Source of the DNA: Mucilaginibacter sp. SG564
Lineage (GTDB): Bacteria; Bacteroidota; Bacteroidia; Sphingobacteriales; Sphingobacteriaceae
Direction of reading: 5' to 3'
Length of the DNA: 64,000 nt
NCBI RefSeq assembly: GCF_013149275.1
Contig: NZ_JABGNA010000001.1
Location: 1 to 64,000, forward strand
Made by a program: the position numbers and the translations under genes. This document shows, one piece after another, positions 9,596-18,988 of the stretch. The notes under the pieces are model-generated. The model saw only the letters and a program-made list of their open reading frames with translations, had not been told where the DNA came from and made no database searches. Numbering within the stretch: the stretch's first letter is position 1; each line of letters opens with the position of its first letter.

Positions 9596-11065
9596 TTAAA
9601 AATTACCCTGGGTTTCAGGAATTACATTGGCTTTTTGTCTTGGGCCTGCTTTTTTCAATATTCTGGCCCTTTTAAATGGTACCCCGCCGCGTCTTACCAC
9701 ATGCTCAACACCAGAGAACTGATTGGCATAATAGCCACCTATGTTTTTATTTTTCCAATCCCAGTAATACCCCAATGCCAGCGATGTTTGCAAAGAAAAA
9801 TCGTTGGACAGCGCCTGTTTAGGGTTATAAGCTGTACCGCATCTGAAATTCTGATAATATTTTATCCAGGCCGGATCGTTAGTTTGTGTAAGATGGCCCA
9901 TGGCACCATTTGCCAGCGTGTCGCCGATAAAGGCTTCATCAGGCACCAGCGCCGCCACTTGCGGAAACTCGGCAGTTTGATGGCATGACATACAAGACGC
10001 GGTATTCAAATCAACCGGGCCGTCAAGCCTGCCTCCCCAACCAAGATGCTGTGGTGGAAGATCGGCGGATGTGTTAATAAACGTTTCTTTCAGCGTATCG
10101 TTGATCATGGTTTTAATGACCGGGTAGGGGTTTATCCAATTAGTTTTATATTGCGGGTCGTTTCCGAACTGTATACCAACCGGAACAAGATTTTTTACCC
10201 GTTCGCGCATAGTTTTGCCATTATTCAGATTGCCATTATAACAGAAATTGCCAAATATCCATCCGGTGCCATATTTTTCGGCTCTTTTATCCCGCACCAT
10301 AATATCCATTTGTATCAGGTGTACTTTTTTTACAACGCGGTTAACACTATCAGCAAACGTTGGTGTAATGTAAGCTGTTCTTGCGTATGAATCTTTAAGA
10401 TAAGGTACATCTGTAGAATCCAGATCGGTATACAACAATTTAAATATCACGGTACCTTCCGGGAAACCACCTTTAGGCCCCTGGGTAACGAATGGATCCG
10501 GGTCGTTAGCTGTATCCCACATTTTGTAAAGCACGTGGCCGGCAAAATCATTATAGAACCCTAGGGCATATACCTGTCCGGGATGTTTTTGCTGAGGAGA
10601 TAACTGATATGGGTTAATGGGAGCTTCTTTGGCCAAGCCGTTAAAACCCTCGGATGCAAGTGGGCCATAATGTAACCATGGCATATGATACCAGCTGCGC
10701 TTTTTGTTATCCTGTGCTATGAAATTAGCCTCAATCATGCCATCAAAACAATAGTCGCGGGCGGCCATCAGCCATTCTTTCCATCTGGCTTTATCATCAA
10801 ATGGTATTTTAAAAAAATCAGGGATTTTATCTTCAGCAGGCAACGTTTTGGGATAGTCCTGGCTCAACTTAAAAACTTTTTGGCCGGGGTATTCTTTTAA
10901 AAACTGGTTTATCGGGATCATGGCGCCAAAATCAGGGAAGGTGTTTTTGCTTTCTTCCTGGTTTTCGGAGTCTCCGTTCCTGTGATCATTCGGGGCAGAA
11001 CAACGGACAATAATGGTGATCATAAAAATGGATACGACGATCCATAACATACGGTGTTTGTTCAT
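9596..11065 (-). CDS. Exported c-type haem protein
   Basis: A 489-residue protein with an N-terminal hydrophobic segment (MLWIVVSIFMITIIV, about residues 6-20) followed by Cys23. The context VRC is a poor lipobox, so a lipoprotein is possible but not established. A single CxxCH haem c motif (SCMSCHQT) lies in the C-terminal half. The rest is a large globular domain without repeats and resembles nothing I can name beyond Bacteroidota cytochrome-like hypothetical proteins. It is the promoter-proximal gene before the xanthine dehydrogenase-family gene and probably co-transcribed. An electron-acceptor role is tempting, but the enzyme has no export signal, so direct contact is unlikely without another carrier. 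Confidence 0.65.
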   Translation of the reverse strand: MNKHRMLWIVVSIFMITIIVRCSAPNDHRNGDSENQEESKNTFPDFGAMIPINQFLKEYPGQKVFKLSQDYPKTLPAEDKIPDFFKIPFDDKARWKEWLMAARDYCFDGMIEANFIAQDNKKRSWYHMPWLHYGPLASEGFNGLAKEAPINPYQLSPQQKHPGQVYALGFYNDFAGHVLYKMWDTANDPDPFVTQGPKGGFPEGTVIFKLLYTDLDSTDVPYLKDSYARTAYITPTFADSVNRVVKKVHLIQMDIMVRDKRAEKYGTGWIFGNFCYNGNLNNGKTMRERVKNLVPVGIQFGNDPQYKTNWINPYPVIKTMINDTLKETFINTSADLPPQHLGWGGRLDGPVDLNTASCMSCHQTAEFPQVAALVPDEAFIGDTLANGAMGHLTQTNDPAWIKYYQNFRCGTAYNPKQALSNDFSLQTSLALGYYWDWKNKNIGGYYANQFSGVEHVVRRGGVPFKRARILKKAGPRQKANVIPETQGNF

Positions 11066-11528
11066 AGTTTAAAGGATTAGGCAGGTTTAAATATTTATGT
11101 TTAATTATTGTTATATAAATATAAATATCAATTATGTTTTCATAATACTTTTAATTAATATGAATAAAATGAATTAAAAATTAATATAATTTCGTTATGC
11201 TAATAAAAACATAACGACGCTGGGGGTAAATAAATTTAGATTTATGATATTAATGATGCTGGGAGTTAATAAAATATAGTATTAAAATATTGCTGTATAT
11301 TTTACAATATTGTATAGGTATATTTTAAGGAATTGAATTCCAGGTGTTTAATTTTAGTAGCCCGTTGATGATATTTATTAATTGCGGAATTTGGCACTTG
11401 AGCGACTAATCGCTCCAAAGAAATTGATATTGATCTTTTATGGATGGGATAAATAGATAAAATAAACATGAATATTTTATTGTTTGTATCGATATATTTT
11501 AAAATATATAATGACCTTGATTTAGCCA
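11066..11528. other. Divergent AT-rich promoter region between haem protein and TonB receptor genes
   Basis: The 463 bp are strongly AT-rich and hold no convincing gene; a 75-codon minus-strand reading frame here has no recognisable features and is probably chance. The one ordered element seen is the 19-bp direct repeat at 11216-11273. Promoters for both flanking genes must lie here; I could not identify a clear -33/-7 pair. Confidence 0.6.
11216..11273 (+). repeat. 19-bp direct repeat (two copies, 39 bp apart)
   Basis: GACGCTGGGGGTAAATAAA (11216-11234) and GATGCTGGGAGTTAATAAA (11255-11273) match at 16 of 19 positions inside an otherwise AT-only stretch of a divergent promoter. The repeat could be a pair of binding sites for an activator or repressor of the TonB receptor or haem protein gene. 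Function is inferred from position only. Confidence 0.45.
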
Positions 11529-13736
11529 ATGAAAAAAACTCTACAAAAAAAATCCATCACACTATTAGGTTGTATTTTCTGTATTTCACGCCTGTATGCC
11601 CAAGCAAATTCGCCACAGGCAAAATCTGTTGCTAAAGACACAACTACGCTTGATAGCGTAGTGATAAGAGATAGCAAGCTCAAACACCTGCCTGATGTTG
11701 AAGGAACTTACCTGTTCGCCGGGAAAAAGACCTTTTCCATTACGCCGGCAACCGGAAGGGCCAATCTGGCTAATAGCACTATTCGTACCATATTTGCTAC
11801 CATTCCGGGTGTAAATGTTTGGGAAATGAGTGGCAATGGTTTCCAGGTAAATATTGGAACCCGGGGGACAGACACCCATCGCTCAAATGAAACGAATGTA
11901 CGCCAGAATGGTTATAACACTAATTCCGACCTGTTTGGTTACCCCGAAGCGCATTACGTACCTCAATTTAATGCCGTGAGTCAGATCCGGATTGTACGCG
12001 GGGCGTCGGCGCTGCAGTTTGGAAGCCAGTTTGGCGGGATGGTAAATTATAAGATAAAGGAGGGCGACAGTACAAAAGTTTTCGGCGCGGAAAGCGAACA
12101 AACTGCAGGATCTAATCATTATTTCAACTCTTTTAATTCTGTGGGTGGCCGTAGCGGTAAATGGAGTTATTATGCCTACTATGCGCAGCGATCCGGTGAC
12201 GGGTGGCGGAATAACTCACGTTTTAACGGGCAATGGTTTTATGCTAATTTAAAATACCAGTTTAATGATAATGGAAGTATTGCCCTGCAATTCTCCAGGG
12301 TTAATTTTTTTGAGCAGGATGCAGGTGGGTTAACCGATGCACAGTTTAATGCCAACAACCGCCAGTCAACCCGTACCCGTAATTATTTTGATCCTGAAAT
12401 TAATATCCCGGCGCTATTATTTAATTACAAATTAGGTACACGTACCAAACTCGAAGTGATATCCCACGGTATCATTGGTCAGCGTAACAGTGTGCAGTTT
12501 TTAAATAATCCCGGCGTAGCGGATACCGTAAATAAAAAGTTGAATAGTTATAATCCCCGTCAGGTCGACCGAGATTATTATTACGGGTTTACCACCGAAG
12601 CACGCCTGCTTACCCAATACAAGCTGGGCGATTTGTACAGCACATTCACATCTGGTTTGCGTTATTTTACAGAACGCACCATGCGCAGACAGAAAGCAAC
12701 GGGAACTACCGGCTCTGATTACGACTTGACCGTTGTTAAACCCTACGGTATCGATCTGCATTTAAGCACACGTAATTATGCTGCTTTTGCAGAAAATACT
12801 TTCCAGATCACCCCTGAATTTACCATAACACCCGGAGCCCGTTTTGAGATTATTAATACCAGTCTTAACGGTGTAATAGATAATGGGTTAGATCATGTAT
12901 CCTATGGCAACAAACGCAATTTCCCCTTGTTTGGTACCGGGCTTCAATACCAGGTTACCCATAATAGTCAGATCTATGGAAATATCGCCCAGGCATATCA
13001 TCCGTTTGCTTACGCTAATATTATCCCGGGGAATGATTTGGCTGTTGTAGATCCCAATCTGAAGGACAGCCGGGGTTACAGTGCTGATTTGGGTTACCGG
13101 GGAAACATTGGTACTATATTCAATTATGATTTTGATCTGTACTATGTTTATTACGGCAAACGGATAGGTAACCTTACGGAAGTGAATGACGCGAAACAAA
13201 CCTATATTTATACCACTAACATCGGAAACGGGGTTGCAAAAGGTGCCGAAGTTTTTACAGAAGTCTCTCTATGGCGGGCATTTGACCGTTCAGCTTCTGG
13301 CGATATCCGTTTATTCAATTCTTTTTCCTATGACCATGCCCGTTATACCAGCGGATCAATTACCGCGGGGGCTACTAATATCAGCTTAGCTGGTAACTGG
13401 CTGGAAGGGACACCGACCTGGATAGACCGTGCCGGTTTAAGTTATTTGGATAAGCACATTACTACCACCGTACAATTTAGCTATGTTGGTAAAAACTTTA
13501 CAGATGCAAATAATACCATTTTTAACCCAACCGGTTTAAGTGGTATTGTGCCTGCTTATCACGTTGTTGACTTGTCGTTCAATTATAGCTTTTTGCGGAA
13601 GTATCACATTTTTGGCAACCTTAATAATGTGCTGAATGCTAAATATTTTACGCGAAGGATAACCATTTTGCCTGGCCCTGGTATTTTACCGGCCGATGGT
13701 ATTGGCTTCAATGTCGGGTTCGGCATAAAAGTATAA
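11529..13736 (+). CDS. TonB-dependent outer-membrane receptor, FecA-like
   Basis: A 735-residue receptor: signal peptide (cleavage near LYAQ), a TonB box candidate TLDSVVIR around residues 41-48, a plug domain (about 70-180, with IPGVNVWEMSG and RIVRGASALQFG), then a 22-strand-type barrel ending in an aromatic-rich last strand (FNVGFGIKV). It lacks the carboxypeptidase-like N-terminal domain and the length of SusC proteins, so it belongs to the siderophore/ferric-citrate/metal group rather than the glycan group. There is no SusD partner. It is divergent from the haem protein gene and followed by a DoxX-like gene after 49 bp. The ligand is unknown; iron chelates are the usual guess. Confidence 0.85.
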   Translation: MKKTLQKKSITLLGCIFCISRLYAQANSPQAKSVAKDTTTLDSVVIRDSKLKHLPDVEGTYLFAGKKTFSITPATGRANLANSTIRTIFATIPGVNVWEMSGNGFQVNIGTRGTDTHRSNETNVRQNGYNTNSDLFGYPEAHYVPQFNAVSQIRIVRGASALQFGSQFGGMVNYKIKEGDSTKVFGAESEQTAGSNHYFNSFNSVGGRSGKWSYYAYYAQRSGDGWRNNSRFNGQWFYANLKYQFNDNGSIALQFSRVNFFEQDAGGLTDAQFNANNRQSTRTRNYFDPEINIPALLFNYKLGTRTKLEVISHGIIGQRNSVQFLNNPGVADTVNKKLNSYNPRQVDRDYYYGFTTEARLLTQYKLGDLYSTFTSGLRYFTERTMRRQKATGTTGSDYDLTVVKPYGIDLHLSTRNYAAFAENTFQITPEFTITPGARFEIINTSLNGVIDNGLDHVSYGNKRNFPLFGTGLQYQVTHNSQIYGNIAQAYHPFAYANIIPGNDLAVVDPNLKDSRGYSADLGYRGNIGTIFNYDFDLYYVYYGKRIGNLTEVNDAKQTYIYTTNIGNGVAKGAEVFTEVSLWRAFDRSASGDIRLFNSFSYDHARYTSGSITAGATNISLAGNWLEGTPTWIDRAGLSYLDKHITTTVQFSYVGKNFTDANNTIFNPTGLSGIVPAYHVVDLSFNYSFLRKYHIFGNLNNVLNAKYFTRRITILPGPGILPADGIGFNVGFGIKV

Positions 13737-13785
13737 ATGAATGTATTGCCATGTGATATGGAACGGTTGTTGCCATTAGCTATTG

Positions 13786-14178
13786 ATGAAAGAAGATAAT
13801 ATAAAAAATGCAGCCAGGATTTTCCTGGGCGCTAACCTGATCTTTGCAGGCATCAGCCATTTGACTTTCGCAAGGAAAGCTTTTAGGGCCCAGGTCCCGA
13901 ATTGGGTTCCTTTAAAAAAGGATGATACCGTAGTGTATTCAGGAATAGTTGAAATAGGCTTAGGTTGTGCAATAGCATTAGCACCAAAAAATTATAGGGC
14001 GGGTGTGGGAAAAATAGCGGCTGCTTTTTTTGTTGCTGTTTTTCCAGGCAATATTGCTCAATATACGCATAAAAGAAGTTCATTTGGATTGGATACAGAT
14101 GCCAAGAGATTTATCCGTTTATTATTTCAACCAGCTCTTGTTTATTGGGCCTTAAAAAGTACAGGTGATGGTAAATAA
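13786..14178 (+). CDS. DoxX-like small integral membrane protein
   Basis: A 130-residue protein with four hydrophobic segments (ARIFLGANLIFAGISHL, the stretch around GIVEIGLGCAIALA, AAAFFVAVFPGNIAQY and a last one near LLFQPALVYWAL). The sequence NIAQYTHKRSSFGLDTD is typical of DoxX-type membrane proteins annotated in Bacteroidota. An adjacent TTG lies one codon upstream, but the ATG is preferred. It sits 49 bp after the TonB receptor and may share its transcript. Biochemical role unknown; relatives have been linked to redox or thiol stress. Confidence 0.7.
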   Translation: MKEDNIKNAARIFLGANLIFAGISHLTFARKAFRAQVPNWVPLKKDDTVVYSGIVEIGLGCAIALAPKNYRAGVGKIAAAFFVAVFPGNIAQYTHKRSSFGLDTDAKRFIRLLFQPALVYWALKSTGDGK

Positions 14179-14208
14179 GCATATTTACTATAACAGGCAT
14201 TTCAGAAG

Positions 14209-14232
14209 GATTAAGTAATAGATTAAGTAATA
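14209..14232 (+). repeat. 12-bp tandem duplication between convergent genes
   Basis: GATTAAGTAATA occurs twice head to tail (14209-14220, 14221-14232) in the gap between the DoxX-like gene and the globin gene. It is probably a slippage duplication with no evident role. Confidence 0.5.
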
Positions 14233-14299
14233 ATAGATTATCGCTGATTTCTTCAGAATAACGGCATAAGTCTAATTTTGATATTTAGTAAATCGAAGT

Positions 14300-14776
14300 C
14301 TATCCCTGAAATGGCCCACCGGGCACTCCCCAGTCCCAATGCGGCATGGGTATGTCTGGTGGTTCGTTGATACTCGCCAGGTTTGAATTGATAACCGCTA
14401 TACGCGTTCCCCATTCAAGGTAAGCCAGGAAGGCCGAGCGAAACTCAGGATCGTCGGGTAGTTTCAGCTCGTCGGCAGTTTGCAGGAGCAGGTCCATCCA
14501 GCGTTGGCGATGCTGTTGGGTAAGGTGTTTGGAAAGATGGTGACGGATCATTTCGAAATGACTGCCTTCGTTTTCGCTGTACAATTTTGGGCCACCCAAT
14601 ACTTCGGCAATAAAATGAGCAACGTGAAGCCTATGTTGCGGCGACATTTGTTTGAAGATTGGCTGTAGTAGGTCATCTACCAATACTTTATCATAAAACT
14701 GATCGAATAGTGCTACGAATACCGGCATGCCGCCGGCCCATTCATAAAGTGAAGGAACGGATTTATTGTTGTTCAT
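14300..14776 (-). CDS. Group II truncated haemoglobin
   Basis: A 158-residue 2-on-2 globin. The N-terminal SLYEWAGGMPVFVALFDQFY is the classical truncated-globin A/B helix region. HFIAEVLGGPKLYSE and the downstream RHHLSKHLTQQHRQRW carry the proximal-His region (His79/80) and the conserved Trp of group II members. The protein should bind O2, NO or CO and typically acts in oxygen or NO chemistry in the cytoplasm. It is convergent with the DoxX-like gene and has its own promoter. The C-terminal Pro-rich tail (PDIPMPHWDWGVPGGPF) is longer than the core fold needs. Confidence 0.85.
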   Translation of the reverse strand: MNNNKSVPSLYEWAGGMPVFVALFDQFYDKVLVDDLLQPIFKQMSPQHRLHVAHFIAEVLGGPKLYSENEGSHFEMIRHHLSKHLTQQHRQRWMDLLLQTADELKLPDDPEFRSAFLAYLEWGTRIAVINSNLASINEPPDIPMPHWDWGVPGGPFQG

Positions 14777-15038
14777 AGGAGTTATATTTAATCATCTTTA
14801 ATGCTGACCAAATGTATTCTATGCAAAATATAAAGTCAATAACTAACTAAAAAGTAGGTTGTTACGGGCGGTGAATTGTCTGGGAAGGATCTTTTGTATA
14901 TGGCAAAGTGGCACATTAAAAATTATATGAGCTACGTTTATATTGCTGTACTTGACAGGATTAAATTTTGGCAGGAAATTTAACGGGATGTAAAACACCT
15001 GCCTTTTAATTGCATAGGGGCGTTATAGATGATTGATT

Positions 15039-15404
15039 ATGATAGTATTAAACGAAAAAATATATACATGTCCGGTTGACGTAACACTGGGGCTAATGGG
15101 TGGTAAATGGAAATTGCTCATTTTGTTCCATTTACACCATTTTGCAAAAAAAAGCTACAGTGATTTTAAGGCGAATCTTCCTGGTATTTCTGAAAAAATG
15201 TTATCACAGCAATTGAAGGAGTTGGAAAGGGATAAATTAATAGCCAAAAATCAGCTTTCCGTAAAACCGAACCGTGTAGAATACTTTCTTACGGCAAGGG
15301 GACAATCGCTCGGTCCTTTGTATGAGTTTATCAGTAAATGGGGAATTGACTACCTGATGGAAAATAATATAGATTATATCAAAGACCAGCATCTTTACAA
15401 ATAG
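15039..15404 (+). CDS. HxlR-family transcriptional regulator
   Basis: A 121-residue winged-helix regulator. The N-terminal CPVDVTLGLMGGKWKLLILF (with the conserved Cys and the GGKW turn) and the core LPGISEKMLSQQLKELERD are the HxlR signature; the wing is around VKPNRVEYFLTARG. A TTG two codons upstream could also serve, but the ATG at 15039 is used here. Family members sense redox or electrophiles and usually act on adjacent genes. The neighbours are a globin (divergent) and xdhC (convergent), so redox control is plausible but not shown. Confidence 0.88.
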   Translation: MIVLNEKIYTCPVDVTLGLMGGKWKLLILFHLHHFAKKSYSDFKANLPGISEKMLSQQLKELERDKLIAKNQLSVKPNRVEYFLTARGQSLGPLYEFISKWGIDYLMENNIDYIKDQHLYK

Positions 15405-15436
15405 TTTAGCCTGCCTTTTGGATAATTGGTTATTTA

Positions 15437-16546
15437 TTAATTGTTGTGAATAACAGTGGTTTTATATTTCAATGATCTTCCATTTCGTTCAGAAAATACC
15501 GCTTTTATCTCTGCAATGATAGACAGCGCGATCTCTTCTGATGTTTCAGACCCGATATCCAGGCCAACAGGCCCGTGAATTGCTTTCTGGTTCTTTTCGG
15601 TTATAACGTTGCCATTCACCTCTAACTCATCCAGCATACGTTCCAGCTTTTTCTTGGGTCCTAAAATGCCTATATAAGGAGGGTGTAAGGGCAAAAGCTC
15701 TTTTAACAAGGCAATCTCGTAATTATAATTATGTGTCATCAGCACAAAGGCCGTCCAGTCATTTATTTCCAGGTTATCTAAAGCGCCTTCAGGTTTAGTA
15801 ATCAGGATCTTTTTAACCGCCGGAAAGCGTTCAATAGTGGCATAATTTGGCCGCCCGTCGATAAGTGTAGTATTCCAGCCCAATACAGCGGCAATCCTGG
15901 TTAATGGGATAGCGTCATTTCCAGCGCCGGCAATAATCAAAGAGATTAAAGGTTTTATGCACTCCACAAACGCAGTGTATCCATGGTAAGCTGTAATAGT
16001 TGAACTTTGATTATCCAGTGCATTTTTTGAATCATCCAATAGCTCGCTTTTATAAGGTAGAATTTCCAAACCATTCCGAAGCGTTTGGCTATCTGTGAGG
16101 CATAAACATGACCCTGGCTGTGGTGCCTTACGGTCTTCAAGGGAAAATATGGTAACGAAAACTGAATGGCTCCGTGAGTTTATTGTCGCTTTCAATAATG
16201 TTATAGGGTTGGTTTGTGTATCATTGATCGGTTCGATCAAAATGTGAATAATGCCGTTACATCCCAGGCCAACACCAAGTTTTGCATCGTCATCATCCAT
16301 CGTGTCATAAGTAACCAACAACGGTTCCTGCTGTAATATGACCATTCTGGCTTTGCGTAAGGCATCCCCTTCCAAACAACCACCACTTATAGCCCCGGTC
16401 AATTGCCCGTCTTCAGTGATTAGCATCCGGGCGCCTGCTCTGCGATAGGCAGAGCCTTCCACAAGCACTACGGTAGCTAACGCGGTTTTCTTTTGTTCAT
16501 TCACAGCTTTTTCGTAAGCTGTCACGATATCAATAATTTCTTTCAT
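15437..16546 (-). CDS. xdhC: XdhC/CoxI-family molybdenum cofactor maturation protein
   Basis: A 369-residue protein (start taken at the ATG opening MKEIIDIVTAYEKA; a TTG 16 codons upstream is less likely). The N-terminal XdhC/CoxI domain contains GSAYRRAGARMLI and TGAISGGCLEGD. The C-terminal Rossmann-like XdhC domain contains LIIAGAGNDAIPLTRIAAVLGW and GILGPKKKLERMLDEL. XdhC binds molybdopterin cofactor and supports insertion of the sulfurated form into xanthine dehydrogenase-type enzymes, which fits the large enzyme at 4996-9558. It is convergent with the HxlR gene. Confidence 0.88.
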   Translation of the reverse strand: MKEIIDIVTAYEKAVNEQKKTALATVVLVEGSAYRRAGARMLITEDGQLTGAISGGCLEGDALRKARMVILQQEPLLVTYDTMDDDDAKLGVGLGCNGIIHILIEPINDTQTNPITLLKATINSRSHSVFVTIFSLEDRKAPQPGSCLCLTDSQTLRNGLEILPYKSELLDDSKNALDNQSSTITAYHGYTAFVECIKPLISLIIAGAGNDAIPLTRIAAVLGWNTTLIDGRPNYATIERFPAVKKILITKPEGALDNLEINDWTAFVLMTHNYNYEIALLKELLPLHPPYIGILGPKKKLERMLDELEVNGNVITEKNQKAIHGPVGLDIGSETSEEIALSIIAEIKAVFSERNGRSLKYKTTVIHNN

Positions 16547-16809
16547 AGGTAAACCAGCTTGTCCACTGTTTATATTTTTGATAAACAGGTACAAGCTAAT
16601 AAGGTTATTTAGATGTCGGTTAAAGTTATTGTGCTTCTATTCGAAATACTTATATAAATATCGGTGGATATTTTGATTTATACTCATAACAGCGAAAAAA
16701 ATGATTTGAGTGATGTAAGTATTGTAAAACCGAAAATGGGAGAGGGGGGCAGGTCCGAATCCTGAATCATTGCAAAAAAGACTACTTTATCATCTGGCAA
16801 TTGCAATTG

Positions 16810-17727
16810 CTAATTTTTGAACGACTGTCTGAACTCCATAGGCGAAAGCTGGGTTTTAGCTTTAAACAACCGGCTAAAAGATTGCAAATGTTCAAACCCC
16901 AATTCGTAAGCAATTTCGCTCATAGAAAGTTCGCTGGTGGATATTTTTTCTTTGGCTCTTTCAATCAGTTTTTCGTGGATATAGTACTGAGTGTTTTGCC
17001 CTGTATGCATCCGTAATAAGCTGCTTAAGTATTTTGGGGTGATATAAAGCATGGCCGCAATATCGTTTACAGTAGGCAAACCTTTACTTGCCGGCTGCCC
17101 ACTGCTTAAATAGGCATTCAATACTTTTTCCAGGCGGTCAAGTATTTTATGGTTGGCCTTTTCGCGCGTAATAAACTGGCGGTTATAGAACCGCTCGGCA
17201 TAATTAAGCAAGCTTTCCAATTGTGATATAACGATCTGTTTGCTGAACTTGTCAATATTATTGTGTGTTTCGCGATGGATATTTTGAATGATACCGACGA
17301 TAATCTCTTCTTCATTTTCAGAAAGGAATAAGGATTCGTTTACGGCATAATCCCAAAACTCATATCGTTTGATAGTGTTAGCTAATGTTGTGTTCCACAG
17401 GAAATCGGGATGAACGATTAAGTACCATCCCGATTGCTTTACTTCGACGTCCTTTTCGACGACAAGGCTTGTTACCTGGCCGGGTGATACGAAAGACATG
17501 ATCCCTTCATTAAAATCATAAGGTTGTTGCCCATATTTCAATTTGAGATCTTCGGCACCTGTAACCCGCTTAATAGCTATGCAGTAGAAATCACAAAAGG
17601 ATGTCGACGTATCACCACTGCGCATCATTCTGGCAACATCTACCTTAATTACACTGATAAGCGGGTGTTCGGGCTTTGGCAGTTGCCAGGCCCGGAACCA
17701 TTCGCTGATAGTTTTGTAATGCACCAT
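16810..17727 (-). CDS. AraC-family transcriptional regulator
   Basis: A 305-residue regulator with a cupin-like N-terminal sensing half (about 1-190) and a C-terminal AraC double helix-turn-helix (about 200-303). The latter includes TVNDIAAMLYITPKYLSSLL and MSEIAYELGFEHLQSFSRLF, the classical second-helix signature. It begins 5 bp after the stop of the quinone oxidoreductase gene on the same strand, so the two are almost certainly one operon and the regulator probably controls that oxidoreductase. Effector unknown. Confidence 0.88.
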   Translation of the reverse strand: MVHYKTISEWFRAWQLPKPEHPLISVIKVDVARMMRSGDTSTSFCDFYCIAIKRVTGAEDLKLKYGQQPYDFNEGIMSFVSPGQVTSLVVEKDVEVKQSGWYLIVHPDFLWNTTLANTIKRYEFWDYAVNESLFLSENEEEIIVGIIQNIHRETHNNIDKFSKQIVISQLESLLNYAERFYNRQFITREKANHKILDRLEKVLNAYLSSGQPASKGLPTVNDIAAMLYITPKYLSSLLRMHTGQNTQYYIHEKLIERAKEKISTSELSMSEIAYELGFEHLQSFSRLFKAKTQLSPMEFRQSFKN

Positions 17728-17732
17728 ATGTT

Positions 17733-18701
17733 TTAGTCTTCTTTACGAATTTCAAGTACAATTTTTCCACGGACATGTTTTGTTTCACTATCGCGATGTG
17801 CCTCGGCCGCTTGTTCCCATATATAAACCTTACTCACAATAGGTTTCACTTTGCCTGCGTCAATCAATTTAGCCACTTCAGTGAAGCAATGCTGGTGATT
17901 AATATCAACACCAGCCATGGAAACAGTTGCATTTTTCCGGGCCAGTAATCCCTTAAACTCCTCGTTGGGCCACACGCCATGTGTACATACAAAGATACCG
18001 CCTTCTTTCAAAACTTTAACAGATCTTAAACGTAACGCCTCATCAACGGTAGTAGTTGGGGTGGCATTGAATACAATATCCATATCGCTCACCACATCTT
18101 CAAATTTTTGTGTGTTATAGTCAATTACCTCGTCGGCGCCCAACTTTCTTAAAAAATCGGCATTATGTGCCGATGCTGTACCAATAACATATGCTCCATA
18201 GGCTTTGGCAAACTGTAATGCCAGGTTGCCAATACCCCCTGCCGCACCATGGATCAATACTCGCTGGCCTGGTTGTACCTTTGCCTTCTCTACCATACCG
18301 CTCCAGGCCATACGTGCACAGGCGGGTAACGAAGCGGCTTCATTAAAGCTGATCGTTTGTGGCATAAGGGCGAATTGGTTGGCTTTTGCTGCAAGGTATT
18401 CGGTATAGCTGCCGTCTAAATAATTGGGAACACCATATACGCGGTCTCCTTTTTTGAATTCAGCCACCTCGCTTCCAACCTCTTCTACAATTCCTGCCGC
18501 ATCAATACCTAATCCCATAGGCAATTTCAACAATGGTTTTAAACCTTCATTTCCACCCTGGCGTATGATGTAATCTGCCGGGTTTACACTGGCGGCGTAA
18601 ACTTTTACTAAGATTTCATCTGCTGCAGAAAGAAGGTTTTCAACTTCAACAATTTTCATCACTTCCGGTCCGCCAAACTCATTAATTCTGATTGCTTTCA
18701 T
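17733..18701 (-). CDS. NADPH:quinone oxidoreductase / zinc-independent alcohol dehydrogenase family
   Basis: A 322-residue medium-chain reductase. The N-terminal GroES-like domain begins MKAIRINEFGGPEVMKIVEV. The nucleotide-binding Rossmann fold is at about residues 125-260 with GQRVLIHGAAGGIGNLALQF, where AAGGIG is the NADPH-binding turn. The zinc-binding Cys/His set of true alcohol dehydrogenases is absent. It probably reduces quinones or reactive enones in the cytoplasm. The AraC-family gene follows 5 bp downstream. Confidence 0.88.
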   Translation of the reverse strand: MKAIRINEFGGPEVMKIVEVENLLSAADEILVKVYAASVNPADYIIRQGGNEGLKPLLKLPMGLGIDAAGIVEEVGSEVAEFKKGDRVYGVPNYLDGSYTEYLAAKANQFALMPQTISFNEAASLPACARMAWSGMVEKAKVQPGQRVLIHGAAGGIGNLALQFAKAYGAYVIGTASAHNADFLRKLGADEVIDYNTQKFEDVVSDMDIVFNATPTTTVDEALRLRSVKVLKEGGIFVCTHGVWPNEEFKGLLARKNATVSMAGVDINHQHCFTEVAKLIDAGKVKPIVSKVYIWEQAAEAHRDSETKHVRGKIVLEIRKED

Positions 18702-18930
18702 AGTTTTTCTCTTTTTTACAAAGGTCTACAACAATATGATGGCATATTTAACTCAAATGCCCTTTGTCTTAACCAAAGCGGCGACTTTATAATACAAACA
18801 GAACTAGTCTCTGAAAAACCATCCGTTTTATGGCACTGGTTATGGCAGTTGATATGTTCAAAATAAGATACAAGCGGTACGGAGTTGAAAAGAAGTAGAC
18901 ATCCTGGAGATGACTGAGAAACGAAGAATG

Positions 18931-18974
18931 AATAACAGGCCAGATCACTTTAATGAGAGATCTGGCCTGTTATT
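18931..18974 (-). terminator. Hairpin downstream of the GH12 gene
   Basis: A perfect 16-bp stem (AATAACAGGCCAGATC at 18931-18946, complement at 18959-18974) with a 12-base loop begins 14 bp past the GH12 stop in the direction of transcription and is followed by a modest T-rich stretch. It likely ends the first polysaccharide-utilisation transcript. Confidence 0.7.
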
Positions 18975-18988
18975 GTTAAAAATATCTA

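Noticed and set aside
10994..11065. Calling the haem protein a lipoprotein
   Set aside because: The residues before Cys23 (IVR) do not fit a good lipobox, so only export is supported.
11302..11529. 75-codon minus-strand frame in the divergent promoter region
   Set aside because: AT-rich composition, no recognisable features, and it overlaps the start of the TonB receptor gene.
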